From the NCBI GenBank assembly GCA_014549065.1, contig JACDOX010000084.1, forward strand, positions 496,001 through 560,000: a DNA stretch of 64,000 bases, read 5' to 3'. Origin of the DNA: Cardinalis cardinalis (Eukaryota; Chordata; Aves; Passeriformes; Cardinalidae). The notes below the pieces were generated by a model. It saw only the letters and a list, made by a program, of their open reading frames with translations, did not search any database and was not told the DNA's origin. This document shows positions 1-13,620 of the stretch, piece by piece; within the stretch, counting starts at the first letter, position 1; each line of letters opens with the position of its first letter. Made by a program: the position numbers and the translations under genes.

Positions 1-1530
1 TACTTTGGTAATGAGCAGGACACATATTACTGTTAACATTATTGCTATTTTGTCCTGTCCATTTTGTAGAATTTTTGGGGAATTCAGAGTGAGAATGATG
101 TCCTTTTTCCTGAAAATTATGTGAAAGTCCACTGTGAGTTGAGCAGATTAGACTGCTGGAGCTCCTGCATCTAAAAGGGCGTTTATGTGCAAATTGGAGT
201 AGTGCTTTGCCGTAGAGGTGAAATCAGTTTGTGCATCACTATTCATGCCATAATTTTCAGTTTGATATAACTTTTTAAAATATTTCTAAAGTAGTAGTTT
301 TCTTTAGCACCTGTTATTGTTATGTCTTTGTTATTATCCATAGAATCATGAATCAAAACATTCTTCTTTTAGCATGATTTGAACAATCAAATCATTGTTC
401 TTTTAGGAAAAAAATGCTTATGTGTTAGGATATTTTGAGTTTATATTTCTGAGAAAGACCTGAAACACCCAAATAGTAAAACTGCAGGTCTGTAACCTCA
501 TAGTACTCTCAGCTGCTGCATTAAGCTATAAAAACGTGATTTATTAGATTTTTAAGTTAGATCTCATAGATATCTTTCCTACAATAATGAATGCAGACCA
601 TTGTTTACTGTCTAAGTCAACCTTGTCGGTGAAAAACTCTTCAATAATATATTTAGTCAAAATAAACAGATGAATTCTTTTGTGGTCTATGATGAAACAA
701 TCATGATGGCTGTTTTCTTTCTTTCTTATATTTGCATGTTGAATTTGAATAAGACACAAAGAGATCTAGATTGAAGTACATTTTTTATTAAAAAAGTATA
801 TTTGACTTGCAGTCACTGTTTTAATCAGTAGCTACCTAATAAACTGATAGGACTTTTATATTCTGATTACTCTTTATTTGAAAGTTTTTTTCTAAGATGT
901 TTGGAGTTCATATTTGTGTTTATTATTAAACTTTACCTTATCTGTAAAGTAGTGGAAAGCATGAGCAATGTCAATATATTTTTAGATATTTTATTTGTGA
1001 GATCAAACTACGGCAATAAACAACAGTGACATGGAAATTTTTGCTCCCCCTAAAAATGAAACAAAACAAATTTGTTTTCAGGTGACCTGAATATTGGCAG
1101 ACATTTAGCAAAGAAATTACTAGGCACTATTGCTCAGATATCCAATTAAATTAGAAGACTTAATTGTATTTTACTGTGGAAGAAAAGAATGTCATAAACT
1201 CTCAATATGAGAATTCAGTAGAAAACAGCTGATTTTCGTTTCTTAAACCTTGATGTGTAGTCTTTCTTAATGATGTATCCAAATCTTATATACTAAACTT
1301 AACAGTTGTCTTTCTCTTTAGTAACACATGTACTCTCTGATTTGGGTTTTTTTTGCCACAACATACTTGGATTATCACTAAGTGAAATAGAATTTACTTT
1401 CAGTAAATCACTTTTGGAAACAAAGATGAGTGAAGAGCTGCATGGCTCAAACTCAGGAGAGGTGACTAATGCCTGCCATTTAGACTATGCCCTTGACAAT
1501 ATGCTTTACCTTTTGGCCATCCCTGAATTG

Positions 1531-1572
1531 ATCAGGCAGTTGGACTAGATGGTCATTATAGGTCCTTTCCAC
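1531..1572 (+). mobile_element. CR1 LINE 3' tip (sense)
   Basis: The bases around 1541-1571 (TGGACTAGATGGTCATTATA, then GGTCCTTTCCA) match the conserved 3' end of bird CR1 elements, where a 'GACTAGATGATC...GGTCCCTTCCAACC' type sequence precedes the short terminal repeat. The normal CR1 tail is missing. Instead the sequence runs into an inverted copy of its last 13 bases and then a hexamer microsatellite. The 5' limit is unclear because upstream similarity fades. Confidence 0.6.
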
Positions 1573-1587
1573 AGCAAGTGGAAAGGA

Positions 1588-1663
1588 CCTTTCCCTTTCC
1601 CTTTCCCTTTCCCTTTCCCTTTCCCTTTCCCTTTCCCTTTCCCTTTCCCTTTCCCTTTCCCTT
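1588..1663 (+). repeat. (CTTTCC)n microsatellite
   Basis: About 12-13 near-perfect copies of a CTTTCC hexamer. It begins inside the right arm of a perfect 13-bp hairpin (1560-1572 / 1578-1590, loop AGCAA). On the minus strand it translates as an Arg-Glu repeat, which is an artefact and not a protein. One strand is pure pyrimidine, so it may be polymorphic in length and can form triplex-type structures. Confidence 0.95.
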
Positions 1664-2744
1664 CCATCTAAGTAGGACAAAAATCTACCTCACAGTCTTC
1701 AGTACTGTCACAACAGTTCCATGGTTAAGGTTCTCTACCAGATCTCATAGATAAGTTTCTTTGCAATTTTTAGCCCAAGACACACATTATACACTCTAAA
1801 ATGTACATTTGAAAGTGCTAATATAAAAAAATAATTGGCTGTTCCATGATTCAAAATCACCTCTATATTTTATGACATTTATGACAGTGATCTTTGTTTA
1901 GAATCATATTTTGTTCTATTTAGTGAAATACCCCCTTTACATATGTAGATAATAAAAAAAATTAATGATTTCCTACAATATAGAGGTCTATAATAGAGAA
2001 TAAAAAAATCTGGTACTAAAAATATAATCTCATGGGACTACATATGGCAGCCGGGCTGGAAAAAGCATTATTTAAGATGAAGCTTTTTAAACATGAAAGT
2101 CAGGAATTACCACATTTACAGCTGCCTGAATAACTCAAATTCCCATCATTTGCACTTTCTTTCTTTGCATTGAATGTAAGATTTAAAGTTTGAAAAGGTG
2201 TTAAATTCAGTGGTGCAGATATACAAAGAGGGACTTTAACATTGTGCAGGCAGTTAATCCAGTGGTTTTAAGATGCTGACTTTTCATTCTGATGATTTTC
2301 TGAAATAGTTTTAGTATTTTTAAAGCTAAATTTGTAGAGATATGGGTTGATTTTCTTTCTTTAAGAAAAGAGGTAAAACTTCTCTTCTAACAAAGCATAA
2401 CTTTCTATGACCTTAGCATTTATTGCACCTGTAAGTCTTCAGCAACATGTTACAAACAGTGACAGGAGGAGAGTCTAGTACAGATTTGCTTTCTCTGTTC
2501 CTCACCACCTTCATTGATATCTCTTTAGTCTGTCTTTTGTGACAGCTTTTTCCCTGACTTAGAAAGTACATATTCAGCTGGATTGGCAATCCAATAAAAT
2601 TTGCTTATACATTGCAAATAAGAAAAAGAGTTTATCATATTTTTTTGATTTTTATACCTTGGCTAAAGCTTGGTTCTTTATCAAAAAGGAAAAGCACTTT
2701 TCCAACCTGTGTGAATTCCCTTGTATTATTGAAATAATACAATA

Positions 2745-3290
2745 ATAGGATAGTTTGGATTGAAAGGGACCTTTTAAGGTCACATAGTCCAATCCAGGGA
2801 CAACTTCAACTAGATCAGGTTGCTCAGAGCCCTGTCGAGCCTCACCTTAAATGTTTCCAGGCACGGGGCATTGCCATCTCTCTGGGCAACCTCTTGCAAT
2901 GTCTCGGCACCCTCATCATAAAAAACTCCTTCCTTACATCTAATCTGACTCTAGTTTAAAACCATTAACCTTTCTTCTATGTCTGCAAGCCCTTCAAAAA
3001 AAGTTCACCCCATCTTTCTTCTAAGTCCCTCTTAAGTACTGAAAGGCCACGATGAGGTCTCCCCAGGGCCTTCTCTTCTCCAGGATGAACAAACCCAGCT
3101 CTCTCAGTCTGTTGTCATGGGAGAGGTGTTCCATCCCTCTGATAATTTTTGTGGCCTTCCTCAGAACCTGCTCCAAGAAGCCCATGTCCTTCCTATGCTG
3201 GGGATGCCAGAACTGGATGCAGCACTCCACACAGGGTCTCACCAGTGCAGAGTAGAGGGGCAGAATCCCCTCCCTGATTCTGCTGGCCAT
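2745..3290 (-). mobile_element. CR1 LINE, 3' part, antisense, 5'-truncated
   Basis: On the minus strand this reads as the end of CR1 ORF2 plus the 3' UTR. The frame at 3290-3021 gives the reverse-transcriptase C-terminal region typical of CR1: ASRIREGILPLYSALVRP, then a tract with FWHPQHRKDM and a tract with LRELGLFILEKRR. The plus-strand 5' edge (around 2757-2800, 'attgaaagggaccttttaag') is the reverse complement of the CR1 3' terminus. A perfect 9-bp inverted repeat (2721-2729 / 2734-2742) sits at the junction. The copy is an old 5'-truncated insertion and not active. Other open frames here (3052-3255 and 3117-3386, +) are shadows. Confidence 0.93.
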
Positions 3291-3677
3291 AAAAATTCAT
3301 GTTTGACACAGTCAATGTTCTTGCCTGTATTGTCTTTCATGCAACATTCTGTGTTAAGTGTTACAAAGCAGGAAAAAGTTAGTTAATTATTATTCATCAG
3401 TGATTATGTTCATTAGAGGTCAGAGAATATTTCCCGAACAAATTAAGCCTTGAAAAATTATATTTATGAAAAACTTCCATAGATCTTCCAGAATTATACT
3501 TGCAGAAATGTGCAAACAAGTCAGTTGGTATCCTCTTTGTATGTCAGCTTCAAGAAAGCCACTGTTTATGTAGAGTGATTTTAGAACCTGTTATCACGCA
3601 AGATAGATAAATACAGATTATACCCTCTCACTATATAGTTATATGTATATATCTAAAATTGCCATTAATATTTGTTT

Positions 3678-3742
3678 ACTGCTTAAATAATTATAAGCTA
3701 CCTATTAAATAATTATATCTACTGATTAAATAATTATAGGTC
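3678..3742 (+). repeat. Short tandem repeat, ~21-22 bp x 3
   Basis: Three successive units contain TTAAATAATTATA preceded by ACTG or CCTA, at about 3678, 3700 and 3721. Copies differ by a few bases. Small AT-rich minisatellite-type duplication within the intron. Confidence 0.7.
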
Positions 3743-6460
3743 TAGTTGTAGGAACAATTTTGAAGTGTTAAAGCTGTGTACATTTTCAGACATTATATTC
3801 ATCTTATAAACAGGAGATTTTTAATTTAGTCTGTGGAAAATAAAAGGAGGTCTGGAGTGGCAGAGGCAAAGGGAAGTCTTCTATAGGAGTGAAAACTACA
3901 ACAGATGCCCTATTTTCTAATATTAGTGAATATGCAGTTCTATTCTGTTATTCATATTTGTTCTTTGATCTATCCCATTCAGAGTTGTTTCAGGCCTAAA
4001 CTAAGAACACGAGTAGATACATGATAAGGTTAAAATCACACTAGGAAGCCCAAATAACATCTTTAAAAGTGACATATTCAGTTCAGTGGGGGATTTTTAT
4101 AGAACTTAGACAGTAACCCTAAGGTAAATCAATTTGACAATATCATGGAAGAAAACGGTAAAGGAAGAAAAGCATGACTTTCTATAAAATAGACCATATT
4201 AGACTGCATGTTTTTCTGATTGAAGAACATCTGTTTTAAATGTAGTGCAATGAAACTAATCCATCTTTACTTAAGTAAAGTTTTTTATATAGTCTTGTAT
4301 AAAAAAGTCTAAATAAAAACATTTTTCCTTTTAGTTATTTTGTATACATCTATTTAATTTAACAATAACAATTAGTATATCAGTCTCAACTTTTTAAACA
4401 AGGTCAGTAGAGTGTCTGACTTAAACCCCTTACTATTTCCTATTCTGTCTCTTCTGTTGTCCCACCAATTAATGCCAATTATTAAATTCAATCATCAAGA
4501 GATGACACCTTCTGTAATAAGAGGTCATTGCATAGGCAGCTTTGATTCTGTAATGCATAATTTGTACTTTCAGAAGCAACCCAAACAAACCCCCTTAAGA
4601 AATTCTATTTCTTTAGGAAAGTGTAGACACTGTTTCATAAGGCAATGGGAAATTAAAGTAAATTTGATTTTTAGTTTTTATAAGGAAATCTTGAAGAAAT
4701 CCAAGTAGTATTAAAGCAAAATTCAAAGATATTTATTGCTCAAATGCCAAGTATATTTGTATTTTTAAACACACTATTTCATTAAATACTGGTCTATATT
4801 TGGCCCAAGGTGTTAGTAAAGGACCAAAAATAAGCCTGGATTTAATGCATTGTTTTCTGCAGGAGTCAAATAAAGAAGTGATGAAATAAGTTTATCTTTA
4901 CTTCTGTGGTAGACATTTCTCCATATGAGAACAGTTTGGAAATTATGTTTCAATGTGTCTGGTGGAAAAACATATCATATTACTAATGGTGTCTTTTCTT
5001 GTCTATGTAATAAATCATAGTATATATTCAGTAGTTAGATTTCCACAGTAAATTTATTTTGTTTGGAAAAAAAANTTAATTTTCTAAATGTTCAGATAAG
5101 CCATAATGGTGTCTCATTTTCTATCAAACTTCTTAAAGAGTACTTTATATAAAAAGTAATGAACGTTTGTGTCTTCTTTTAGTAGCTGCTCTTTTTTTCA
5201 CAAGGAATTGTTTCCATTCTATACCAGGCTCTACAGCCCTCATGACCTGCATGCTCCACTTAGTTCTCTGTCAGTGAACAACTTTAGTCCCTGTGTACGC
5301 TGACAATTTTTGATGATACCTGGTTATATCCAGGGGTCAGACTTCCATTGGTCCTGTTCTAGTCAAGATCTTTTCTTTCTTTGCCTTTCTAGATTTCAAG
5401 TGTATCCTGACTCACTTCAATTACAATCTGCATTTCTGTAGAATGACTGAAGCTGACCTCTCAAACTGGCTGGATGAAACTTCCTATTTCTGTCCATCTT
5501 TTCCAATAATTTATTCTGTGATATCACAGTGTTCCAAGTCAACATGTGTTGTTTTCAGAGTTAGTAAGTAGAGTTTTGCAGAATACGAGTCTGGGAAATG
5601 TGAATTTTAAAAAAATAGAAGTGGAAGGCTTCACTGCTTCACTGGGTCAATTAGACAGGAAAAACATTTTCTCTGTAGGGAAAAGCTGCCTTTAAATGGA
5701 GATGGTGTGTAATATAAAGGGACATTCGTATCCTCTTCAAGATTTATTTTATCTATTCAGCTTGAATTTATATGAATTCTTTGATAAGTTCACTGCATGA
5801 CAGAACAGTGTTATATGACTGTGAAAATAACCTTGGGCTATTTGATTTGAGTGTCCTTACTGTGTTCCTCTGCGAGTATATTTACATGCCATGAAAGAAA
5901 TAATTCTGTTCCAGTTAGATACATTACTTGTTTTTATGGGCTTGACCAAAGCAATTAATTCGACTTAAAGGTTTTACACATCTTTCTAGCTTGGAGGAGA
6001 AAGTGTTAATGAAGTCCATGTTTTGATGCAAATTTGTTTGTTTACAAGAGAGTGTGAAGTCCTGCTTTCCTAAATACTTGGGGAATTTAAGGATGGGAAA
6101 GAGCTTCAACTCATGACACTCTGGCTAAAAGCCTAATTTCAAGCTTTCTCTATAGAAGAAGCTTTCTGAATAGTACATATACCCCAGAGCTTTTATTCCT
6201 TTTCTAGAAGTTGATTAGCTCCTTCAAAAACTGGCCTCCCTCATTCACACACAAAAATAAAGCATACTCTGCCCAACATGATGCTCACAAAAACTGTCAG
6301 TTCCACAGAGATCATTTTGTCAGTAAGAAATACCGTACAAATAAGAGTTTCTCTAGAGCTTGATGCAACCTATTACCTCATCTTTAATTTAACTCTAGTT
6401 AAAAACATTATTAAAACTACTGAACATAATAGCAAGTTATGAAAACAGCATCTGAATATG

Positions 6461-6475
6461 TATATATATATATAT
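6461..6475 (+). repeat. (TA)n short microsatellite
   Basis: Seven TA units in a row following ATG. Too short to say more. Confidence 0.8.
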
Positions 6476-7264
6476 GCAGATTTTTTTCTTGATTTTTAAA
6501 AGCCTTTTAGGATTTGTCATTGTAACTGTGGGTATAGAATATATTGACTGCAAAAAGTTGTCCATTTGGTATGGGAATCACATCGTGCAATAGAGCTGTT
6601 CAGATTTTCAGAATAATTTCAGACATGCAAGTTTCAGATGTTTGAATGTCTTAATGTCATAATCTGATTTTCGGCTTGTCTCATTAACTGTTTACATGCT
6701 AATATTTTCAGAAGAATTTTATTGAGGCATTAAACCCACAATTTTCAGAAGATTGTGAGACTGAGGATGTGAAACTTTCTTCTACCACAAATAAGGATTT
6801 TCCCACTTTGCTCATGTCAGTGGTTTTCTACTCTCTCAGCCATCTGGAGAGTATTTTATACTATGGTAGGAAATCTTGGTGAAACTCTTTTCCTTGCCTT
6901 CTGCTTTTATTCACACTTGAAAAAATACCGAAGATATAAACATACTGACACACATGAGCTTTTAGGGGCTGTGCAATGTCAGAGCCTTCTTTTGTATAAT
7001 CTGGAAGGTACCATAATTACTACTCAAATGTTACATTAGTCTTACACTTACAGAGGGATTTTTTCCAATGTCCGATGACTTTTTCTCTAGATAAGCAAAG
7101 AGAAAAAAAATCCGAAACAACAGAAAAAATGCCCTATTTTCAGGTAAATTTAAAATCTACAAAATGACATAAAATTAAACTTTCATATACTACCTTTTCT
7201 AAAAATCAGAATATTTAAAAACAAGTATATAATTTTTACGTTGAATTCTGAAGTGTTCTGAAAC

Positions 7265-7325
7265 ATTGACAGCCAGAGATTTTATTGAGTGTGTTCCTGA
7301 ACAGTGTGTTCAGGAAGCTGTCAAT
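7265..7325. repeat. Nested inverted repeat (two adjoining stems)
   Basis: Outer arms ATTGACAGC (7265-7273) and GCTGTCAAT (7317-7325) are perfect complements. Directly inside the right arm lies a second perfect 9-bp stem, TTCCTGAAC (7294-7302) and GTTCAGGAA (7308-7316), with loop AGTGT. The stems abut on the 3' side and are separated by 20 bases on the 5' side. It could be a cruciform or a small folded RNA, but it does not match any RNA family I know. Confidence 0.7.
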
Positions 7326-8537
7326 ATAAATATGTTTACAAAGCAGACATGAATGCAGATAATAGATTACTGTATGTCATATGAAAAAAGTGGTAAATGA
7401 AAGTTTAATTGAAGATAGTATCTCAATTCTGCTTCCAAAATATAATGTTTAAATGTGGAAACACAAAATCACAGTTCAGTTAGATGTGTTTGATATTTTG
7501 AATTGTATATTTAAATCCTCATTAATATATTTCTATGGCATTATAGTAAAGAACCCCAACCAACCAAAACAAACAAACTAGAGAAACCCCACAGGTGCAG
7601 GTGACAGAAGTAGATTTTTGTCTATTTTTCATTATAGAAACTTAACCTTTCTTGACGATCTGAAAAGGAGTTGTTAACAGATGAGATGCATGTGATTCCT
7701 TTGATACACACTGTTGGAAAGAAGTTTTCCTGACATACTGGTTTGATTCAGCTCTCACAACAGCTTGTAAGAGATAAGGAGGTTGTCAGAAAGCTATTAC
7801 TGGATGCTCAGGGACTGCTTTTGAAGTTACTCTTAGCTGACAACTAATGAGAAGCTTTTTTTGATAACTTACCCTCCAGTGTAGTTAGATGTTATAGTTT
7901 TTTTTAGCTTTGTTTGAAAAGTTAAGGATGAAGTATGGCTTTGTTTGCTGTCTTTAATATAAAATCTACCCTGCCACTAAAGACAGTTTGCTAATTTCCC
8001 ATTTCTGTTTTGTGGGCTTCTTTTGTTTTGGTGTTTTAATGGTGCATATCTTCCTTACTTTGTGCCGTGGCTAAACAGCAATGTTTTTGCATATTGAAGA
8101 TGGCAGGAAGTTTGAATTCAAAACTGAAGTGTTAGTGTGCTTACAGTGAATATGCTTGACATGATGACAAGAAATACCTTTTTTTCCCAAAAATGGTAAA
8201 TACATTTTATAAGATAAGCATATGCTTGTATCTGTGGAGCTCATAAGGTTATGAAGAGGTCAGTTATAAGCGTTTTTCTTGATAGAAGTTATTTAGGATC
8301 TATTTGGCTGAAGTTACATGAAGAAGTGGCAACTGGTTTTGCCTCCAGACATATTTTTTAATAATCCTTGACCTTTTTCTTTTTAACCTGAATGTGGCAG
8401 TTAATAAAGCTGTTGGGAGCTGACGGCACTGTGACATGGAAAGAGCTATTTTTAAAGACTTAGTATTGTCATTCTATGAATCTTTAGGAAATAAGGTATT
8501 TAAAGAAAATATAAGCAATGGAAACATGGAACAATGC

Positions 8538-8564
8538 AATAATAATAATAATAATAAAAATAAT
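8538..8564 (+). repeat. (AAT)n short microsatellite
   Basis: About six AAT units followed by a slightly degenerate continuation. The Asn run seen in translation is an artefact of this repeat. Confidence 0.8.
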
Positions 8565-11443
8565 GCAAATATCTTCAGTTTCAATGTTCTTACCTGTCAC
8601 CTTCTGAAGGATAAGTTGTTCAAAATTTTCTCATACAAATGAGGAAGTGTATTTATTAATGTGGTATCATCCATGAGGAGTTTAATAATAGGCCTTAAAT
8701 TTTGTATGTGGAATCATAAACCTGGGTAAATAACTCCAAAATACTAGTTCTGATATAGCCAGGCCTATTCAGGCAGTTTTGCCACAGAGCAAGATGGAAT
8801 TATTCAATTCTTAATTGTTCTGGTCTCAGAAAGAGTATGAGAGCTCTCAAAATGAAAGTTATTAGATACCTATTCTGTTTTCAGTAAAATATCCATGATG
8901 GAGTTAGTGCTCATATAAAGTTGTTTCCTTTGTATCATGAAATTGGTACTCCAGGATATTTCATCAGTTTGGTAATAGATGAAAATTACCCATGACTTAA
9001 AAATTAGTGTAACTAACAAGCCTTGGAATAAACTGAGTATTTGGCTTCTGACCAATCAAATGGGATTTCCAAAGACTTCACTGGTCACTGAGCCAAACTG
9101 TCATGAGTATGATGATCCAATCTTACTTTAATTCTGAACTGGGAAATAGATGCTTACTACAATAAATCCTGGGACACTGAGGGACCTGGTTTTACAGGGA
9201 ACAATTTCCAGCCTCCCTGTTTAGGTGCCTTTTCCTCAGAAAGAGGGCAGAGATTGAGAGAGGAAATGGTTACACGCTCTCATGCTTTCTCCCTTGCATG
9301 GATCTGGACATAGGTAGGAATTATCCTAGTGCTGAGGAGCTGGGAGCTATTCCTGTTCAGATGCAGTTTAAACCACATCTTGGTCACTGGATGGGGCCTT
9401 AGAACTTATATTTGGCTGGTGATAACAAATTGAAGGATTGAGTATTACTGTCACAGGCCTGAAGTTTCATTCTTGGAGTTTTATTTGAGAGCATATTCCA
9501 CTGGCAGACAAAATACAAAATATAGTGATGAGGAAAACTACAATGCTTGCAAGTATGAAATTAAGAAAAGATCAAATGGTATAATACAATGCATAAGAAA
9601 TCCTCATGCAGTGAAAAGTATCCTTACAGGAAACCACTGAGGCTAAGAAATGATTCTTCTCAAGAATCAGAACTTTAGTTGTTGGTTAAATAAAATTTAC
9701 ACTATTTGAATAAAACACTCATCCTTATAAGTTTATAAGGTTCATTCATCTGTGTGAGAGAGAAACAGGTTTTTAACAGGCATTTTTTGGCCTTCTACTG
9801 AAGTATCAGTATCAGCCATTAAGAGATTTGAGATAGTTTGGTGCTCTGACTTAAAATGGCAGATGTATATTTATTTTTTAAACCTGCTAGCCATTATAAC
9901 TTTATCTTTTTCCATTTTTCCACTGTCTTCTTCCTCCCTGCAGAACTTGGGCACAAAGACCAGTCATTGGGGGTTACGGTGTGTGCCAAACTCCATAACC
10001 ATTCTACGGCAATCTGAAATGGAGACGTAGCTTTTGGTTTTATAATGTAAATCCATTCTCTAAATGAGAGGTTAATACTTACTTTGACTGCAAAGACAAG
10101 CTCACTCTACTTGAGATGATGAACTAGGACCATCAACTGAATTTGCAAATGACATGGGGGCTTTAACTAGTGGCTCAGTTATATAAAAACAACACAAATC
10201 ACAACTTTGCTTTCTGGTTCCTGTTCAGAATTGGCCCAACATCATATTCTTAGTTGTCCATTGAAATTCCAGACCTTATATATGAGGTAATTTTAGTTAA
10301 TAAAATGGAATAGAATGTTTTTACACTGGAAACAGTTGGTATCTAAATATTAAAGATCTTATTTTGGTTTCTTTGGGTATTGTCAAGAAGACATCTTTTG
10401 TTGTCATGATAATACTAGAGCAGATAAAAACAAAACCATCAATCTTAACAGAGTGTTTTCTGAAAGTTGATTATGATCACTTAAATCTCAATACGGTAAA
10501 TTATTTTTAGTGTTCTTTATTCTATGAGAATATTCATCTTGAGTGCTTGTCTGGTGTGATTAGAGGAAGTTGTTATAAAGTTTAATTGATCTTACTGAAT
10601 TCCGTAGTGTAAGAACAAAGTTGTAAGTACAGTAGCAGCCACTGAATGGTCTATCAAATATAATTTGGATTATTAAAATAACAAAAATGTTTGTTGCTCT
10701 TTTTAAAAATTGATTAAGCCCACTTAAAACCTTCTTGGATTCCTGCAGATGTTTAATTGTCTGCTTCTTAAGGTATTGCTAGGCCTAACTAATACTTAAT
10801 GATGGTATGGGAAATAATAAAAAAGAATATTGTAATAGATTTTCCATAGTGTTCCAGCAATGTGTGTGCACCCAATTTTCAAATTTACATTCCACAGCCC
10901 ATTTGATAGCTATTAATATGAATCTTTATCAGATTCCAATTTCCTTCTTTTTTATTATTTCACTTTTCGAGTTTATCTTACATTTCATAAAACTGTATAT
11001 TAGTCTTTATGGTACATCTCAGTCCTAACTGAGCTAAAAGTTGCCTGGAAGCTTATTTAAGTAGGGTGACAAGTAAGCCTTAACTGACAAATAAAACATA
11101 CTTTGAAAAAAGAAAATTTGTGGAAAAACCATTGTGACAAGCATTTGGTTTTAGCTCATTACACAGCAAGGTTAATTTCCTGCCCCAATGCTGAAACAAT
11201 ACGAACACTGCTAATGTACTGATTTGGGAAAACGCCTCAGCTTAGTCCAGAGAGAGTTTCATGTAGAAAAATCACTGACCCACCCATTTATTTCACAGCA
11301 TCTTCCAGACAGCATATGAAATTACTGAAGTATCGCAACAACAATGTAAGAATTGGACAGCTATGCAAAAATTTAATTACTTTTTAATAAAATACATATT
11401 GCAAATATTTGCATAATGAGTGAAAAAGTAGATCAAAATTTGC

Positions 11444-11471
11444 TTTTTTTTTTTTTTTTTTNTTTTTTTTT
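11444..11471 (+). repeat. Poly(T) tract containing an N
   Basis: 28 bases, all T except one N at 11462. It is either a homopolymer or the reverse of a poly(A) tail. No recognisable retroposed body lies on its left side, so I call it a homopolymer only. The N probably reflects uncertain length. Confidence 0.85.
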
Positions 11472-13594
11472 GCATTACATAGCACTGTTTTGGTAGCTAA
11501 GAAGACAGTGGAATAATTTGAATGATTAAAACCCAAATGATACTGATTTGGAACTCAGTCGATGGTAGCCTCTCTACTTTTTTATTCTTTTTCTTTTTTT
11601 TTTTCTGAAGTGAAGAATTCCTAGTAAGATTGCTAAGATTACACCATAGTGCATAGCAAACACATTATGTTATAGTGATTGCTAAAGAAATAGGTCTATG
11701 GAAGAAAAAGCATGAGGAATTTCTTAATTGGATGACTGTTGTATACTGATATTTCTAAAAATCGAGATCCCTATTGTATTAGTGAAGTCTTTTTATAGTT
11801 GTAATATATTTATACTATGTAATGCCTTGGAATTATTTCTCTAGGTAAGATTTTTAACACATTTCTTCCCAGTCTGACTATACTGTATTTCATTTAGAAT
11901 GTAGTTTGAGATTTATAAGACTAGTATGTTAAGCTCCTACATTTGATGATGCTAGCATTTAGAACGAGTCTCCATCAACAATCTATCTTGCATTCTGATC
12001 TATTTTTCAGAAGTTCAACTTTTAAGAAGTTCAAATTTCACATTCAATTCCTGTATCCTGTATCTTATCTAGCATATCCCAGTATTCAAAACATTTTTGA
12101 ATTTCTTTCCTAACTTTGGCTGTTCACTTCTGAGATTTTATCGGTTCATTAGAATCTGTGATGTAGCAGTGAGATTTTCTGCTGGTTTCAGTGATCCTGC
12201 CTTGGTATTATTTTGAAGATTACTTAAATAAAAAGGGCTCCTTCCATTTACTTTGCATGGATTTGCAGAATTTACATTGTTAGGATTTAGTGACTTCTGG
12301 ATATTTCAATTTGAGAAAAATTAATTAGATTTCCAGGAATGGGTAATGAACAGATCTTCCTTGTTGGTCTCTTCTTTTCAAGATTACTTTTACCTTTAGA
12401 AAATGTGCAGGAATGGTTGCATTAATAGAGTCACCCCTAACTCTCCATCCATATTAACCAACAAAAAATACATAGGAATTTAGACCTGAGAACCTGACTA
12501 TTAATTGGGCATAAAACCATATCAACCATAAATCAACTGAGTACTGACATGGCAAAGTAGTCCAATATAGGACTTAGATACAAAGCAATGCAAACAAAAT
12601 CAAATACAGTGGCTTATTTTACCTGCATTAACTTCCCTTCTGCCCCTATTGTATAGTTACATTTCATGTGACCTGGAAACCAATTATTTTTTAAACTTGC
12701 AATCTTTCCTTTATATTTGACAATGGTTTTAGTCCATTTAACTTTTACGTTCAACTTATTGACATTACTTATTTGTATATGCTATTTAACTGTGACTGAA
12801 TATAGCTATGGCAAACAGAGCATTGGGAAAAAAACCCCACACATATAGGCACAATTTTTGCACACATAGGCATCAAGTTTTTTGTCCACAATTTGTTGCC
12901 ATTTATTCTTTTGGCCAATGTCAAAAAAGAACAGCATTCCTTCTGAATTTAGAAACTCTCTTAAACATAAAACTCTTAGATGCATCATTCAAAAATCATC
13001 TTAAGAAGTAAACTTATAAAGATACATACCTACACATATCAATACTGTAACTGAGAGACACATACAACATGATGTGTTGGCCTCATCAGTGTGGTTTTTT
13101 AAGGACAATTTGTAAATCCAATGAGCTGATCTTGTTTCATCTAGTGAAAAACTGTTATAAAAATCTGTTCATTTAAAATGCAGGCTGCAACACACAGAAA
13201 GGCAAAGTTCATCTTTCACTGATAAATTGTATAAAAAAGACAAAAAACTGGGCAATGATCCTGTGAAATGTGCTCTGACTTACTGGGCTGTGTGATACTC
13301 TGTTTTGTATAATATAATTCATGAGCTTTGCAGAGATATTAAAGCATTGTGCTAGCAACCATTTTTGCTGTTATTTATTTTACTTTATTTAACTGATAGT
13401 TATTTTATAAAAGTTCAGTTTACTTTCCACAAATTTGTCTTTGGTTTACACTTTTTATTACCTTCAAAGAAAATAAAAAATCAGCCGGAACTATCATTGC
13501 CATATTCTACAGTTGTTATTTATCTGAGCTTCTGTGGTAGTTTTTCCTTGCCCATAATTTTCAGAAGGGTTTTATCTAGCCTGAATAAAAGTTC

Positions 13595-13620
13595 TTTTAA
13601 CCATCTCTGGATGGTTAAAA
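13595..13620. repeat. Perfect 11-bp hairpin, 4-base loop
   Basis: TTTTAACCATC (13595-13605), loop TCTG, GATGGTTAAAA (13610-13620). Short and AT-rich, with no T-run or gene end to make it a terminator. Probably a chance or relic inverted repeat. Confidence 0.65.

Noticed and set aside
1480..1680. Minus-strand Arg-Glu repeat protein
   Set aside because: Translation of the (CTTTCC)n microsatellite only.
3052..3386. Two plus-strand open frames
   Set aside because: Antisense shadows of the CR1 ORF2 end on the minus strand.
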